Source: Pelecanus crispus
Lineage: Eukaryota > Chordata > Aves > Pelecaniformes > Pelecanidae
Direction: 5' to 3'
DNA: 64,000 nt
Assembly: GCF_030463565.1 (NCBI RefSeq)
Contig: NC_134675.1
Location: forward strand, 12,669,862-12,733,861
Positions 12,530 through 25,010 of the stretch are shown here, piece by piece. The position numbers and the translations under genes were made by a program. The notes beneath the pieces were generated by a model that was not told the DNA's origin, did not search any database, and saw only the letters and a program-made list of their open reading frames with translations. Numbering within the stretch: the first letter of the stretch is position 1; every line of letters begins with the position of its first letter.

Positions 12530-13990
12530 CTGAAAAAAATAGTGTCGAAAAACTTGGCATGAGAAAAGTTCCCCAAAATACTTTTTTTATACCTGGGAAG
12601 AAAAGGAAAGAAAGTGTAAAAGAGTGCTTGCATTGCTTGTTCAATTATATGAACTACTGTCTTGCTGATGGCCACTTTTGCATTATCTTTCTTTTTAAAG
12701 GTACTAAATTGTTGCAAAAGTTAGCTTTGAACAGGGCAGAAGAAGCTTTCCTTTTCTCTTGAATCCATCTACCGTTAGTTAAACTATAACTTCAAGCCAG
12801 GACATTGATACCTGTCCACCTCAAAGCCTCATGCTAGTATAGTAACAACAACGTGTGGCAAATGACTATCAGATCGCTTTCCCATGCTGATGCGGGTAGT
12901 TGTAGGACTAGCTACAAAACACAGCCTACCTTTTGGGCCTCCCAAAAATCTGCTTCCTGCAGCTGCCAGAGGCGGTCTGATGCTCACAGTGATAAGCTAT
13001 GTCACTGAAGCCAGGATTAGACCTTCAGGACTCCAATGACTTCCCCAGGGAGGAGAGAGAAAAAGTGGTTAGCAGCTAAAGTATCACCAGTCGCAAATTA
13101 AAATGGAAGTTAGAAACAAAAACTTAGCAGAGAAACCCAGCTGATGACTGGTAATAGAAATACATCCAGCAGCATAAGACGGTGGCCCTGGTGTGGTCCA
13201 GGAGTCTCCAAACAACACTGATGCATCTGCAAGGGAGGCCCTTGGCTGCAGCGAGGAATGAGAGAAGCTGCATACCATATCAATATTTTCACATGCATAG
13301 ACAGTAAGTCAAGAATTGTCTGGCTTATAAATCATCTTTGGAAGATAAAATAAATCTCTTTCTGCTCTTGCTGAGTTACAACAAATGACATCTCAGCTTT
13401 CCATATTTAACACAGAATATGTCACACTGATGAGTTGGCCATCTGTATCAGGGTGTCCTACTTTGGTATATATGGTCTTTTCTCACTAAATGTTTTCCCT
13501 AATGTTTACTTAGGCACCAGCTTAATTCTCTTTGCCAAAGGATAAAACAATGATTTTACTTAACAGCTATTTACTACATAGTAAGTCCTTCACAGAGAAA
13601 TTAAAAAAAAAAAAAATCCTTAAAAAATCCTCCAAAACTAAAATTAGTCTCATTGTTCATATCCTACAGCATGGAGCAGCAAATGCAACTCTTATGCTTC
13701 TGCAGAACAAACACACAAGCAGAAAACATTTAAGCTTGTACTGGCCTTAAGCATCAAAACACACCTGTGGCTGAAATCCAGCAAGGCAATCTCTTGCTGC
13801 TTACAGATTTTTTAAATCAAATGGGCTCTGTTTTCCTAGCTGCAAACTCAGCCTGGAACTGGAGAACCAACTTGGCACTTCACCATCAGTCATAAACATC
13901 CTGCAGCCAAAACCAAAGCATTAATTACATCTGCATGACCCCAGGATTGTAAATTGGTCTCAACTATAAACATCACATTTGAATAAGTGT
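12530..13990. other. Non-coding intergenic DNA
   Basis: Unique, AT-rich sequence. No gene was recognised. Confidence 0.5.
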
Positions 13991-14613
13991 TCATAGAATC
14001 ATAGAATCATAGAATCATAGAATGGTTTGGGTTGGAAGGGACCTTTAGAGGTCATCTAGCCCAACCCCCCTGCAGTGAGCAGGGACAGCTTTAACTAGAT
14101 CAGGTTGCTCAGAGCCCCATCCAACCTGACCTTGAATGTTTCCAGGGAAGGGGCCTCTACCACCTCTCTGGGCAACCTGTTCCAATGCTTGACCACCCTC
14201 ATTGTAAAAAACTTCTTTCTTATGTCTAGTCTAAATCTATTCTTCTTTAGTTTAAATCCAGTATTCCTTGTCCTGTCACAACAGGCCTTATTAAAAAGAT
14301 TCTCCCCATCTTTCCTGTAGGCCCCCTTTAAGTACTGAAAGGTCGCAATAAGGTCTCCTCTCAGCCTTCTCTTCTCCAGGCTGAACGACCCCAACTCCCT
14401 CAGCCTGGCCTCATAGGAGAGGTGCTCCAGCCCTCGGATCATTTTGGTGGCCCTCTTCTGGACCCGCTCCAGCAGGTCCATGTCCTTCTTGTGCTGAGGG
14501 CCCCAGAGCTGGACGCAGTACTCCAGATGAGGTCTTACCAGAGCAGAGTAGAGGGGCAGAATCACCTCCCTCGACCTGCTGGCAATGCTTCTTTTGATGC
14601 AGCCCAGGATAGT
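13991..14613 (-). mobile_element. CR1 LINE 3' fragment, well preserved
   Basis: The minus-strand frame 14095-14565 (156 codons) holds the CR1 C-terminus ([20 protein letters not shown]). The tail at 13992-14022 has four ATTCTATG-type repeats. It is close in sequence to the copies at 25.0, 37.8 and 48.9 kb, so this subfamily was active fairly recently. Confidence 0.92.
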
Positions 14614-15495
14614 TCACTAGTCATTGTTAATATAAGGTTAATACAAGGTGCTAAAGTGTTTCTAACATCCTGTTTTCTGACAGGAGCTATTTCTGATGTT
14701 TCACAAGGCCACATTACTCTCAGCTATACTACTGCAACTGAACTAAAAACTTCAGCAAATAATTTTTATGCAGGTGTACTCACAGCTGACAGTAGCAGGA
14801 ACTTATATACAGGAGGACCAAAACTGTCTAAGAAAGAAGATGCCATTTTTACCACCTTCCATTAGCAAGATCATATTGGAAAAATACTGTAGCACAGAAA
14901 TAATTTTCAAATTTGAAAATGCATAGATAGATAAAACTAATTCAAAGTAGACTTTTTTATTATGTCTCTTCAGCACAGCTGACAAAAATAAAAAAACTAT
15001 CAAAATTCCTAATTCTGCTCCATCTGCCAGTTTCCCTTCCACAGGAAGAGATTGTTCTTGATTTGGGCAGTTGGCCAGCTCAGAGTCCAATAGGTTACTC
15101 CAGTTAGGAATAAAACATCCTTGATGCAGTTTGTTTTATTTACAAAATTATATAGCCCTGCTTCTTTGAGCACAGTATAAATCAAAGCTGGAGACAGCCA
15201 GCACGTGACCCACAAACCCTTTTACAAGGCTTCTCCTACCAGTTCTCCATAGAGCAATACATTTCATCCTCCTCACTGCCGTTGAGTATGTCTCAAAAAT
15301 CTAATTGACACACCAAAGTTACCAATGAGTGGTTATGCAGCTATTGCCTGCCCCAACTCAGGACAGACTGCTTAGACTGCCATAGCTCAGCAGTGAGGAT
15401 TTGGTGATAGCCAAAAGCTGAGATTACTTGCGCATTAATGCAACACGTACCCTCTCACAGCAGGCCTAGGAAGACATTCAGGAGAGATATGAATC
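14614..15495. other. Non-coding intergenic DNA
   Basis: Unique sequence. The open frames 14803-15090 and 15009-15215 show no family motif. Confidence 0.45.
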
Positions 15496-15538
15496 AGTGG
15501 GTGATTTTAACCTGAACGATTCTATGATTCTATGATTC
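15496..15538 (+). repeat. Minimal CR1 3' tail
   Basis: Only the last about 40 bases of a CR1 copy (ttttaacctgaacgattctatgattctatgatt), an extreme 5' truncation. Confidence 0.65.
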
Positions 15539-16711
15539 CTGCAAGTGTAGCTGTCTGGGCAGTACCTAGTGGCAAACCAATAGTTAAATTAACTGAACAA
15601 AAGCTAATATAAATGCATGAAATACATATTCTACACCTTTATAACTCAGTCATATCTAAAGGGATTTTCACTAAGGACTGAAAATCCCACCATAAAAGCT
15701 TTCCATAAACTCACAGATGAACAGATGCTGTTAAAGGGTGCAACTATTTGTTTCTTTTCCCCCCCACATGTCCATGGAAAGAAGAGCTAATCCTCCTTTC
15801 TTCACTTAAGATTGTTCAGGTGTATTAAAAGAATTCCTTTTCAGTCCCATGATTAAATTTACCTTTCAACTCCAGTTCGGTATGCTCAGAAATTATTTAA
15901 CTAACTTAATATAACTTTTCAAAAGAAATTTCTTGGCGGGGGAACAGCCTTATAGATTATGAAGAAATGTTTATGTTTGGTCATTTCCTGCTGCCTAAGT
16001 GAGTCTAGGTCCCTGGTAATTGTATTTCAGCTGTTTCCAGCATCCATTATTACCTGCAGAACTCCAGAGGGTTTCCATATTCATGCAGTCTCTACTTAAT
16101 ACCAAAACATTAAGTAATGGTTTTACTATTACTGTATTTCAGTAACTAGCCCTTTTTATCATCCTCTCTGCCAGATAGCTATTCAGCTGCAATTTGAATT
16201 ATAAAAAGGGCCACTGCCTTCAGAAGAGTACTAGGTAGATAAATATCCCCAGAAAATCAGGATGTCTCAATCAGAATGGAGAGCTCCATCCTACACCTGA
16301 GACAGATAATGGACTGTGTATGGACAAAGTACATCACCCACATTAAAACTAAACAAAAATGAGTAGTAAGTAGAATATGTTAAAAAGGGGAGGGGAGGGG
16401 GAAGAGTAACCAATCAGCTTAGCAATGTGTGGCTGAAGCTTAGAAGAGAAAAGCAGGAATGCATCAGGAATCCAAAAACCACTTTCCGAGCAATGGTTGT
16501 TTTCAGATTATAAGTCAGAACATGATTTTTGTTTTTCAACAGCCACTCTCAATCACTGCTTAATCACAGCCCGGGCAGCATAATGGTATTTAAAAACTCT
16601 GCCAGTCCAAACCAAAGCATGGCCTAAGGAACAGCAGGCTTGAAGAGCATCAAAGTGTGTTTGAAGTCCATAGACTGGATTTGCTGCTTTTGTTTACCTT
16701 ACATTCTTACT
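15539..16711. other. Non-coding intergenic DNA
   Basis: AT-rich DNA with a short purine block near 16386. No gene was recognised. Confidence 0.45.
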
Positions 16712-17274
16712 TGTCCTGGTTTCGGCTGGGATAGAGTTAATTTTCTTCCTAGTAGCAGGCATAGTGCTGTGCTTTGGATTTAGGATGAGAATAATGCTGA
16801 TAACACACTGATGTTTTAGTTGTTGCTAAGTACTGCTTATGCTAGTCAAAGACTTTTCAGCTTCCCATGCTCTGCCAGGTGCACAAGAAACTGGGAGGGG
16901 GCACAGCCAGAATAGTTGATCCAAACTGACCAAAGGGCTATTCCATACCATATGACATCATGCTCAGTATATAAACTGGGGGGGGTTGGCTGGGGGGCAG
17001 CTATTGCTGCTCGGGAACTGTCTGGGTATCGGTTGGCGGGTGGTGAGCAATTGCATTGTGCATCACTTGCTTTGTGTATTATTATTATCATTACTATATT
17101 GTTGTTATCATCATTACTATTTTACTTTATTTCAATTATTAAACTGTTCTTATCTCAACCCAGGAGTGTTTCTCACTCTTACTCCTCCAATTCTCTCCCC
17201 CATCCCATCGGGGTAGGGGGAGTGAGCGAGCGGCTGCGTGGTGCTTAGTTGCTGGCTGGGGCTAAACCACGACA
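16712..17274 (+). mobile_element. 5' LTR of a family C endogenous retrovirus
   Basis: It runs from TGTCCTGGTTTCGGCTGGGA to ...AAACCACGACA. A tataaac box near 16971 and a following AT-rich stretch fit U3/R. It is identified as a 5' LTR, not a solo LTR, because a primer binding site follows directly. Confidence 0.9.
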
Positions 17275-17282
17275 GTCCTTTT

Positions 17283-17300
17283 TGGCGCCCAACGTGGGGC
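17283..17300 (+). other. Retroviral primer binding site, tRNA-Lys(1,2) type
   Basis: The 18 bases tggcgcccaacgtggggc lie 8 bases after the LTR end. They match the known tRNA-Lys1,2 primer binding site used by several betaretroviruses. This places family C among lysine-primed elements. Confidence 0.9.
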
Positions 17301-17645
17301 ATGAAGGGTTTGAGATAATAACAGATTAACAAGAGTGTATTAAGGAGTCTGTTAACAATTGCCGGTCACGATATTAGTTCATCTCATCTGCACCATGTTC
17401 TTTTTTTTGCAGTACATGTTAAAGCTTGGTGGTGGTTTGTGCAGTATGCTATGCTCTGCAGTGATTCATGATATTTTGCTTGGGAGATTCCTTATCAAAC
17501 CCCTGACCTTGAGCATTCTTTGGTACTTGGGTTTCATACAGAAGTCATTACTGTACTTCAGGTATCACCTCATGGAGAGAGTTAGCAATTATACTTTTTA
17601 CTGAGAGGCTTGTTGTGGAGGAAACTGTTAACAGTGCACAGCAGG
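17301..17645 (+). pseudogene. Family C internal leader/ORF fragment
   Basis: A truncated remnant. The frame 17359-17604 shares LCSxLCSAVIHD, FLIKPLTLSILWYLGFIQK and YHLMERVSNYT with the longer copy at 39.8-40.5 kb. Similarity stops at about 17640, so most of the internal region is deleted and no second LTR follows. Confidence 0.75.
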
Positions 17646-20600
17646 ACCCCCTTTGGCAGCCACCTACAGTTGCCCCACATCGGGTATAACCCAAACCCTG
17701 CTGGGAGAACAGATCATCATTCTTCAGTTGCTCATGACTCTTCATTGCAGGCATCAGTACAGCAAAGTACTGAAAGCTACAGGAGATATGTTGCATTAGA
17801 AAACACAGCTTGGGATTATCACTCTGCTTTTTCTTTGATGCAGGTGTCATTCGTGAAAAATGCTGCACAATAGGATTTTATTTATTCAAAATAATTTATT
17901 TATTTTATTATTACATGACAACTACCAGAGCTGCAATGCTCCCTATTGACCAGGAAGTGAGGGACCTTGAACTTTGAAAAGACTGGATGTTAATTGTTAC
18001 CAGTTAAGTCATCTGTAGTACTTCTTGTCTGGCTTTCAGATATTCCCATCACCTCAGGAGAACACAACAGGAAAAACTAAGTATAGATGGCAGGTATAAA
18101 AACAATCTTTTTCAAACTTAAACGAACAGACATCAGAAAAGCATGTCAAGAAAGCCTTTTTAAGAGTGAGCCCACAGTGGAAAGTCCAGGCTAGGAAACT
18201 GAAAAATGCAGGAAGTGGCTTATAGGAAACTGTGTTCATCTGTATAGAGAACTTAAGGAGCTTGGTTAAGAAGCATCCTGTTTTGATTTGTGAATTGGGG
18301 TCATAGTGAAAGTTGAAATATATTCTTGCATCATCACCAAAACATGAAGCAATGAGCACTCACATCCTCTGCATAAAATTTGCTTCTCTGTCATCGCATT
18401 CATGCATAAACATACTTTAAATCAGTGCCTGTAGGAAAACAAAAAGTGAATCCCACTGACTGCAAAGTGAGCTAGCTCACTAGCCCACAAAGCTCTGACA
18501 TTTAAAAGCTTAATAGTATTTATAAAATACTTGAGGATTTACACTCTTAATTAGCAAACCTGTACATTAATGCTAGCTGTGTTAGCTGTTCTTAATTGGA
18601 ATTTTTCTTTAAAATGGGAATACAATTAGCAATAAGGATTATAAGTGACCTTTCAGAAGTCATACAAATGCCAGGTGATTTCCAGGAAACTCAACAGTTC
18701 CTAAGCCTGAATTTTGGCTCCTACAGTATAATTAAAAGTATATTTCAGAACACAAAAATAGACATTAACCAAGAATTTTTTTTTTTGTAATTTTTTTTTT
18801 TTTTTATTAAGAGAAAACTGAGATACCTGATCTGACTGTAAATTAGCAGATTTACCTATTTGGAAGATGCATTGCTTTTAGCCTGAAAACTGCAGATTTG
18901 AATCATGCCTGAGCTGCAGGTACAGGGGTTTTAGTTTCATTCTCTCACCCTTATTTCCTTAGTAACCACATGGGGCAGCTAATCAGTTTCTTCTCCACCC
19001 ACCTGCACCAAAGCTTTGGTAACCAGTAGATAATTTTGATTATATTTGACAGAAATAGATTTCAAAAGTTATTAGATTCCAACAGGCAGTCTGGAGACTA
19101 TATGGCCTGGCCAAGCCAAGTCATGTCCATTTACTTGGTCCCCCAGGAACCAAGATACTAAATTTGGCTTGTCCAGCAAGTTAGTAGCAATGACAAATCT
19201 ATTAACTGCTGATAAGGTGCATGACTTAAGAATAGAGAGGAGATGGAGGGAAGACCAAAGATGCTATGGTATGAGCAAGGGCAGGAAATGCCAGAAGAAA
19301 GGATGAAGTTGAGGGAACTGTAATATGGCCAGACAAGACATCATAGGAAATCAGTCTTCATAGTTCTGCTGTTCACAAAATAAATTAACATTTACCTGGG
19401 AAGTGCATTTGTTATCTGCCTGCTTTAAGCATCCAGGCAAAACATTAAGGGAAATACCTAATTCATTTTACTGGATTGCTGAAATGAAAAAAACCTGAGA
19501 AACCAAATGCCTGCTGGAAGTGGAATAACAGGCTGCAAGCAACAGCATTTTACTGTTCCACAGGGTTTCCACATGAGGACAAGGCTTCACAGTAGTCCAA
19601 AACACGGCAGCATCAAACATCCCTTGCCCATACAAACACTTGCCAAGATGTTAGCAGTCCTCTATTAACCTCTTCTCAGCCTCCATAACTAGTTTAAAAC
19701 TGACACTCTTTAAAGTCAAACTTACCTCCCAAGCAAGCCTCTCTGGGACTCAGAACTGTTTGCAGTCTCTGCCACATTCTTCTAACACAGCCTGAACAGC
19801 CTCATTTCTACTCCCTTTGTATTCAATGTGGAGGTGCCCTCCCCAAAAAATTGTTTCTCCAGCTCAACTTTTCAAGTGCATACCAGGCAGTAAATAATGC
19901 ATATGAAGTTTCCAGCTAAAGGCTAGAATGAAGATAATCTCTGGTGTGACAAAAGTAACCCATCATAAGACATCCACCACAGAAAATATACTACCTGCCG
20001 AATAAGTTATGCTTCAAGCATGAATAGAAAAAGCTTTAACTGGAGCAAGAGATCAGGAGGCCAAGTTGGCTGTAAGTACCTTTATAAAGTACACATTTGC
20101 ATTCCAATATGGTATATACATCAATGGCTGAACATTTTCACTATAGTGAATGCAGTCTTAAAGCCAAGCGGTTAAAGTACACTCACTGATCTTTAGAAGA
20201 TGTGGGTGAGGCAGAGGCACACCTTGTGTTACAACAGGACCCAGCATTTCACAGCTGCTGCATAAGCTATTACTGTATGAGACTTCAAGAACAAGTCTGT
20301 CACAGTCTTATAACAGTCTCTTTAGGAAATATCCTAAGTTGCATGATTTTTGAAGGTGTGATTTGTGCTAGTGCTGTTTTCATGCAGAAGCTAGTAACTT
20401 GTAATCTCTGGAAAAAAAAATTAGATGTTTTTTGTTTGTACTCTACAGTTTACTGTGACAATCTCCCAATCCATGCTCAATACACATTTGGTTTGAGAAA
20501 TAGTCTGTTGTAGTAATTTCAAGAAGTTGCTTAGTTTAATACTGCAAGAACAATGTTCCCCCTTGAAATGGGGGAAAGACAAGTACATTGTTAAGACTGA

Positions 20601-20899
20601 AATAAGCAGTGTTTAGTAAACCCCCAAATACTGACATTCAGCAGACACTGTCTAGACCACCTTAGTAACTTCCCATAGTCATCCTACTACATCGCACTGA
20701 ACTTTTCTCTTTCCTGAGCTGACAGCAAATCTCCAATAAGCATAGTCAGGTCAAAACTGCACAGCTTCTTCCCCATTACAGTCTGTAAATACCCAGTGTA
20801 TAACTAGAAAAGCCTTGTCACTGCAGATGATAAAGTTTGCTATGATTTAAAGCATCATTTGCAAAATATGAGCTTAAACATCCTCATTTCAGTACAAAT
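17646..20899. other. Non-coding intergenic DNA
   Basis: Mostly unique AT-rich sequence with T-runs near 18780-18806. The open frames 18054-18359 and 20202-20513 show no family motif. No gene was recognised. Confidence 0.45.
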
Positions 20900-23165
20900 A
20901 TATCAAAGCATATTTTATTGACACTCTCCAAACAGCCCGCTAGAGAGAAATAACAGTATTTAAAAAAACAACTAAACAAAAAAACCCAACCAAACAAAAA
21001 AAAACAACCTAAAAAAACCCCAAACCAACAACCTGTAAAGCTTCTAGCTTGCATTCACTGTAAAAACTTGGAGGTATAAACAGAAGCCTGGAGTAAAAAT
21101 ATTGAGTACATTTCCAATCCCACAGTACAGAAAACCAATTAACAATGGTATTTACTCTACATTAGAAGTGTTCCCATGTTCAATTCCACATGTTTCTCCT
21201 CTATATAAACTTCTGATAACTTATGTACAAATAAGATGTCCAACATCTGTTCTTTAATATAAATATGTAATCTTCATGACAAACATTACAACAGTTCGAT
21301 CAAAAATATAGAAAAATCCATTTAATATTTTAATATTTTTTCTAATGGGAATGTTTAAAAAACCCTTGAACCCAAATGACCTTAGAATGATAGGCATTTC
21401 TTCCCCATAAAAATGCATTGCTCATTCAACATGCAAAGTATTACTGCATACATGAGTCACTTGCATTACAATAATAAAGTCTGAAGGACATGTGCTAGAC
21501 AGCCCATTCTAGCAAGTGCTAGCTGTAAGATCATATGTATCACAGAAGAAAGCATAAGTACTAGTGCATTTTTAAATAAAATGCTACAAACACAAGTATT
21601 GTCCTTACACTACCAAGACTTAAGGCAATCAAGAGTCCAGAAGCTTCAGTTTGGCATAGAGTTGCATTAAGCTTTCCCCCTTGCCCCATTAATACATTTA
21701 TTTTAACATTAATTTATTTTGAGGTCTGCTGATAAATTTTTGCTATATATATTAACTGCAATTCAGTGTGAAGTGACCCATTTAAATATACCTGACTACA
21801 CTGAGCTGATCCAATTTAAGCAACAGTTTCTCCACCACCTGAATTTTCCAGCATGGATTTCTAAATTGGTATGAGAATAGAGAAAACATTCAATGTATAC
21901 CATCTCACTGTAACCGATCTTATGACTTGCATCCATTCTTGGGGTATTCTAGAATTTAAGGGTTCAAAATAGATTTGACAGTCAAATAATATTCAACTTC
22001 ACAAAGGACGATTATTTGCAGTAAAAATACCTTATATATAAACATACACACAGTAGATCAAAGTCAACAGGCATTTCTTTATGGCTTTTTTCACTGAGGT
22101 ACTGTTATAACATCCAGCAACAGGATGCAAGTGTTCGTATAGTATGAACGTCACATTCATAAGCTGTACTACCAACTCATGACAAGTGGCAACAGACTGC
22201 AAATCCAGCTTCACTGTAGGATTACAGAAAAAGAGAGTCTTCCCTTCTGTGTGGAGGGTTTCAGTGCAAGCTACAGAAAGCTTCAAAAGCAACTGGCATA
22301 AATGGGGAAGTCAGAATGAAAATCTCACTCTATTAAAAGGAGAAAAAAAACCACTCATGGCAAATTATAGTCTCACAGTCAGGCCATTTCTTACAATTAA
22401 CAGCAAACATTTGGGACAATATTCTAAGGCAGCAAGGGCGTATAGCACAGCAGCCGCACAATAAGACTTGAAATGTGTAGTTAAGCTCTTGCATCTGATC
22501 CTTAAACTAAGCACATGCACAGCTGCTATTATAATACCACACAAGGTGAAGTTCTGCAAGCCAAAAGATGAACACTGTCAGAAAAGATGAGGTTGACAAG
22601 CACATGACTTCAGTTGATGCCACAGTAGACAGAAAACCCCTGGTGACCACAAGTTTATTGCTCAGCTGTAAAAAGCTTATTTTTAAATGCACATTTAGTT
22701 GTACCTTCCCCTGTTTATTTTACATGGCGGCAGGGGGGGGAGGAATGCAGATGCATTAGCAGTTCCTAGTCACAGTATTTCCAATCCTATTCTTAACATA
22801 AGGGGAAGAGGGTTTATGTTAAAATAGCAATTGTTGATTTGTGTATTTAGTATTCCACCTTAACATCAGAAAATAATGTTTTTTTTTTTTTAACAAAGTT
22901 TCCATATGGCTACTCCAGCCTAGACTTCTGTTTTTATTACACCTATGCTAAAATGTGTTTCTGCAATAAATACTCAAATTCAAAATATGCTCAGTTAATC
23001 ATGGCAAATAGTTCTTTCCAACCAAGTTTTGTGGTTTTTTTTTTAACCTCACAAGCCCATTAAACAGGCTGCAGAAGCTTGAGCTAGTTCCTTATATTAG
23101 GATACAGCACAACATTTAAAACTCAGCTTTGACACATATAATTCATACTTTAATTTATATGCACT
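20900..23165 (-). other. MTMR12: Probable MTMR12 3' UTR
   Basis: About 2.2 kb of AT-rich sequence follows the MTMR12 stop codon on the minus strand. An AATAAA signal (minus) lies at 20914-20919, with others upstream, for example near 21700. The extent is inferred from gene position and signal placement. Confidence 0.35.
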
Positions 23166-23449
23166 TTATGACATATCACCACTTAGATCAACAAATTCAT
23201 CATCCCTCTTGACCAAGTCATCCTCATCTTCCAAGTCTTTCCAGGTGCTAGTGGGTAAAGCTGGTTTGATAGACTCTCTCTGAAGTGAAGCAAATGGAAA
23301 CAAGGATGACAAATGAGCAGAATTTCTCAGCATTGTAACAGCATGTACATCTCCAGAAATAGCTTGACTATGTTCTTCATCCATTTTCACCTGCAAGCTT
23401 TGCACTTCCTCCATCAAGTCCAAAATATTGGCAGCTGTGGCTATTGTAC
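23166..23449 (-). pseudogene. MTMR12: MTMR12 last coding exon, 3' half (after LTR insertion)
   Basis: MTMR12 (3-PAP) is a catalytically dead myotubularin that partners with and stabilises MTM1 and related lipid phosphatases. This half encodes the final 92 residues after the duplicated GTAC. It starts IATAANILDLMEEVQSLQVK, a coiled-coil-like stretch, passes LLRNSAHLSSLFPFA-like sequence (here TMLRNSAHLSSLFPFASLQ) and ends in the acidic DEFVDLSGDMS before a TAA at 23166-23168. Its frame joins that of the other half exactly when the LTR and one GTAC copy are disregarded, so the coding was contiguous before insertion. No other frameshift or stop is present. It is labelled a pseudogene because the exon is physically split. 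Confidence 0.9.
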
Positions 23450-24086
23450 TGAAAGGGGCTAAACCCCTGACAATCCCTGACTTAGATAGTTTTAGTTATT
23501 TGCTGAAGCAGAGTAGACAAATAGGACAGATATTTCGAAGAAGGTGAATCCTTGTCTGGCATAATTAAAACAGATCTTAAGCAAGCTCGTTAGGCTTCCT
23601 GTGTAAAATACTGATAACATAGACTCAGGACACCTGTGCCAAGATGAGCACTCAAGGAACTGGTTTTGTAACATTCCAAGGCTGAAGGACTGATGAGCTA
23701 ATTCAGTGACCATATATGGACAAAGGAGGCCCAAAGTTCAACTAGCGGACAAGTGAGGAAGACTATCGGAGACCACCAGAGGACCCCCGAAGACCACTAA
23801 AGAGGACGACTACGCCTGCGGATTGGACATTCGCATATGTTAATGAGTCTCATGTTTATGTAGATGAATTCTCGGAAATCCTATATAATCTTTAGAAGTT
23901 TGCCAAATCATTGGAGCACTCATGGTGGAATGATCCCCAGTGCTGCCCAGTGCTGTAATAAAGGATGCCTGCTTAATAGTAACTTTGTTGCTATTGAGCT
24001 TTATTTTGGGAACTTTCTGAATACTCCATTTCCTCCTACGGAGAGGTTCGGACTTTGAGGAATAGTATCTGCAAATTTTTGTTTCA
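23450..24086 (+). mobile_element. Solo LTR (family A) inside the MTMR12 coding exon
   Basis: A 637-bp LTR from TGAAAGGGGC to ...TTTGTTTCA, with identical 4-bp GTAC duplications at 23446-23449 and 24087-24090. A TATA-like tatataatc lies near 23883, and AATAAA in ctgtaataaaggatgcc near 23956. It belongs to the same family as the LTRs at 26.1, 32.0 and 33.3/38.1 kb but has the opposite orientation. A perfect duplication and 4-bp length indicate a single integration followed by LTR-LTR recombination. Confidence 0.95.
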
Positions 24087-24376
24087 GTACCACCACCATG
24101 AAGCTGGGCCTCAGGAATCCATTGTAAATACCGTTGTGCCCAGACTTTGATTTCAGGGCCATCAATGCAAGGTAACAGAAGACCATGATAGTCAACAGGT
24201 TTACTGTGCCAGCTATCATAAAATTCCCTGAAGCTATTAGGAGGTTCATCTGAAGAATTTATGAACTTGCCAATTCTTTTACTCAAAATGTTTTTAATTA
24301 AATGATCTGTTTCCTCCCTGAAAAATCCTCTCTTCAGGGAAGATTTTGTTTGTGTCAAAGGAAGTTGCCGTTGATG
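24087..24376 (-). pseudogene. MTMR12: MTMR12 last coding exon, 5' half (before LTR insertion)
   Basis: The exon begins after a CTCTTAAAG acceptor with HQRQLPLTQTKSSLKRGFF. It continues through EETDHLIKNIL, FREFYDSWHSKPVDYHGLLL and PEIKVWAQRYLQWIPEAQLH to GGG at the LTR junction. This matches the C-terminal region of vertebrate MTMR12. Read through into the LTR, the frame stays open for about 81 more codons (23840-24086) on the antisense R/U5 strand before a stop. A transcript would therefore encode a protein with its last 92 residues replaced by an LTR-derived tail. Confidence 0.92.
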
Positions 24377-25010
24377 CTTTAAGAGGAAAGAAAAATATAC
24401 CGAGATAAATATTGATGAGACTTCAGAAAACATCTTAAAAGAAGACAAACATAACTTGTATTCAGAAAATACTTACAAGCAACAAGGTCACTTAAACACA
24501 GCCACTGCTTTGCTATATAGTCTAAAACTGTTACTCTTCAATGGCTAATACACCACATATTTCACACAGCATAATTAGTATTCCAAGATACCTTCCCTGC
24601 ACTGTAACTATAGCAATGAAGTAACAGTGAATAAAGCATTTTTCTTTGAAAAAGGAAAATTCCTTGCATGCATTCGAGTATTACAGACTTCCATGTTAAG
24701 TTTAAGCTAGCCACACAAATCAAGGAGCACTTGATTTAGAAGTTTTTATCCAATGGTTCCTCATTGCTTTCTACCACATAAGAGTTCCCTGATTAATGCT
24801 GTAGATGATACTGACGGTGTCTCACCTGAGAATGCTTTGTACAGAACAGAATTTAACCAACAAAACAGGGACATTACAATCAAAAAAGGCTACCCCAAAC
24901 AAAACTTTTCTTACCAAATTTGTGCTACTTTCCAGTAGTGAGGTGGTCCACTCATAATCCTCCATACCCTGGACAATTTTGTTTTGTTGTTGTTGTTGGT
25001 TCCCTCTCCA

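Noticed and set aside
11856..12644. 262-codon frame as a possible host gene
   Set aside because: Its core is CR1 ORF2; the extra upstream residues are chance open sequence.
13991..14022. ATTCTATG repeats as a possible CRISPR-like or satellite array
   Set aside because: They are the standard CR1 3' tail and have no spacers.
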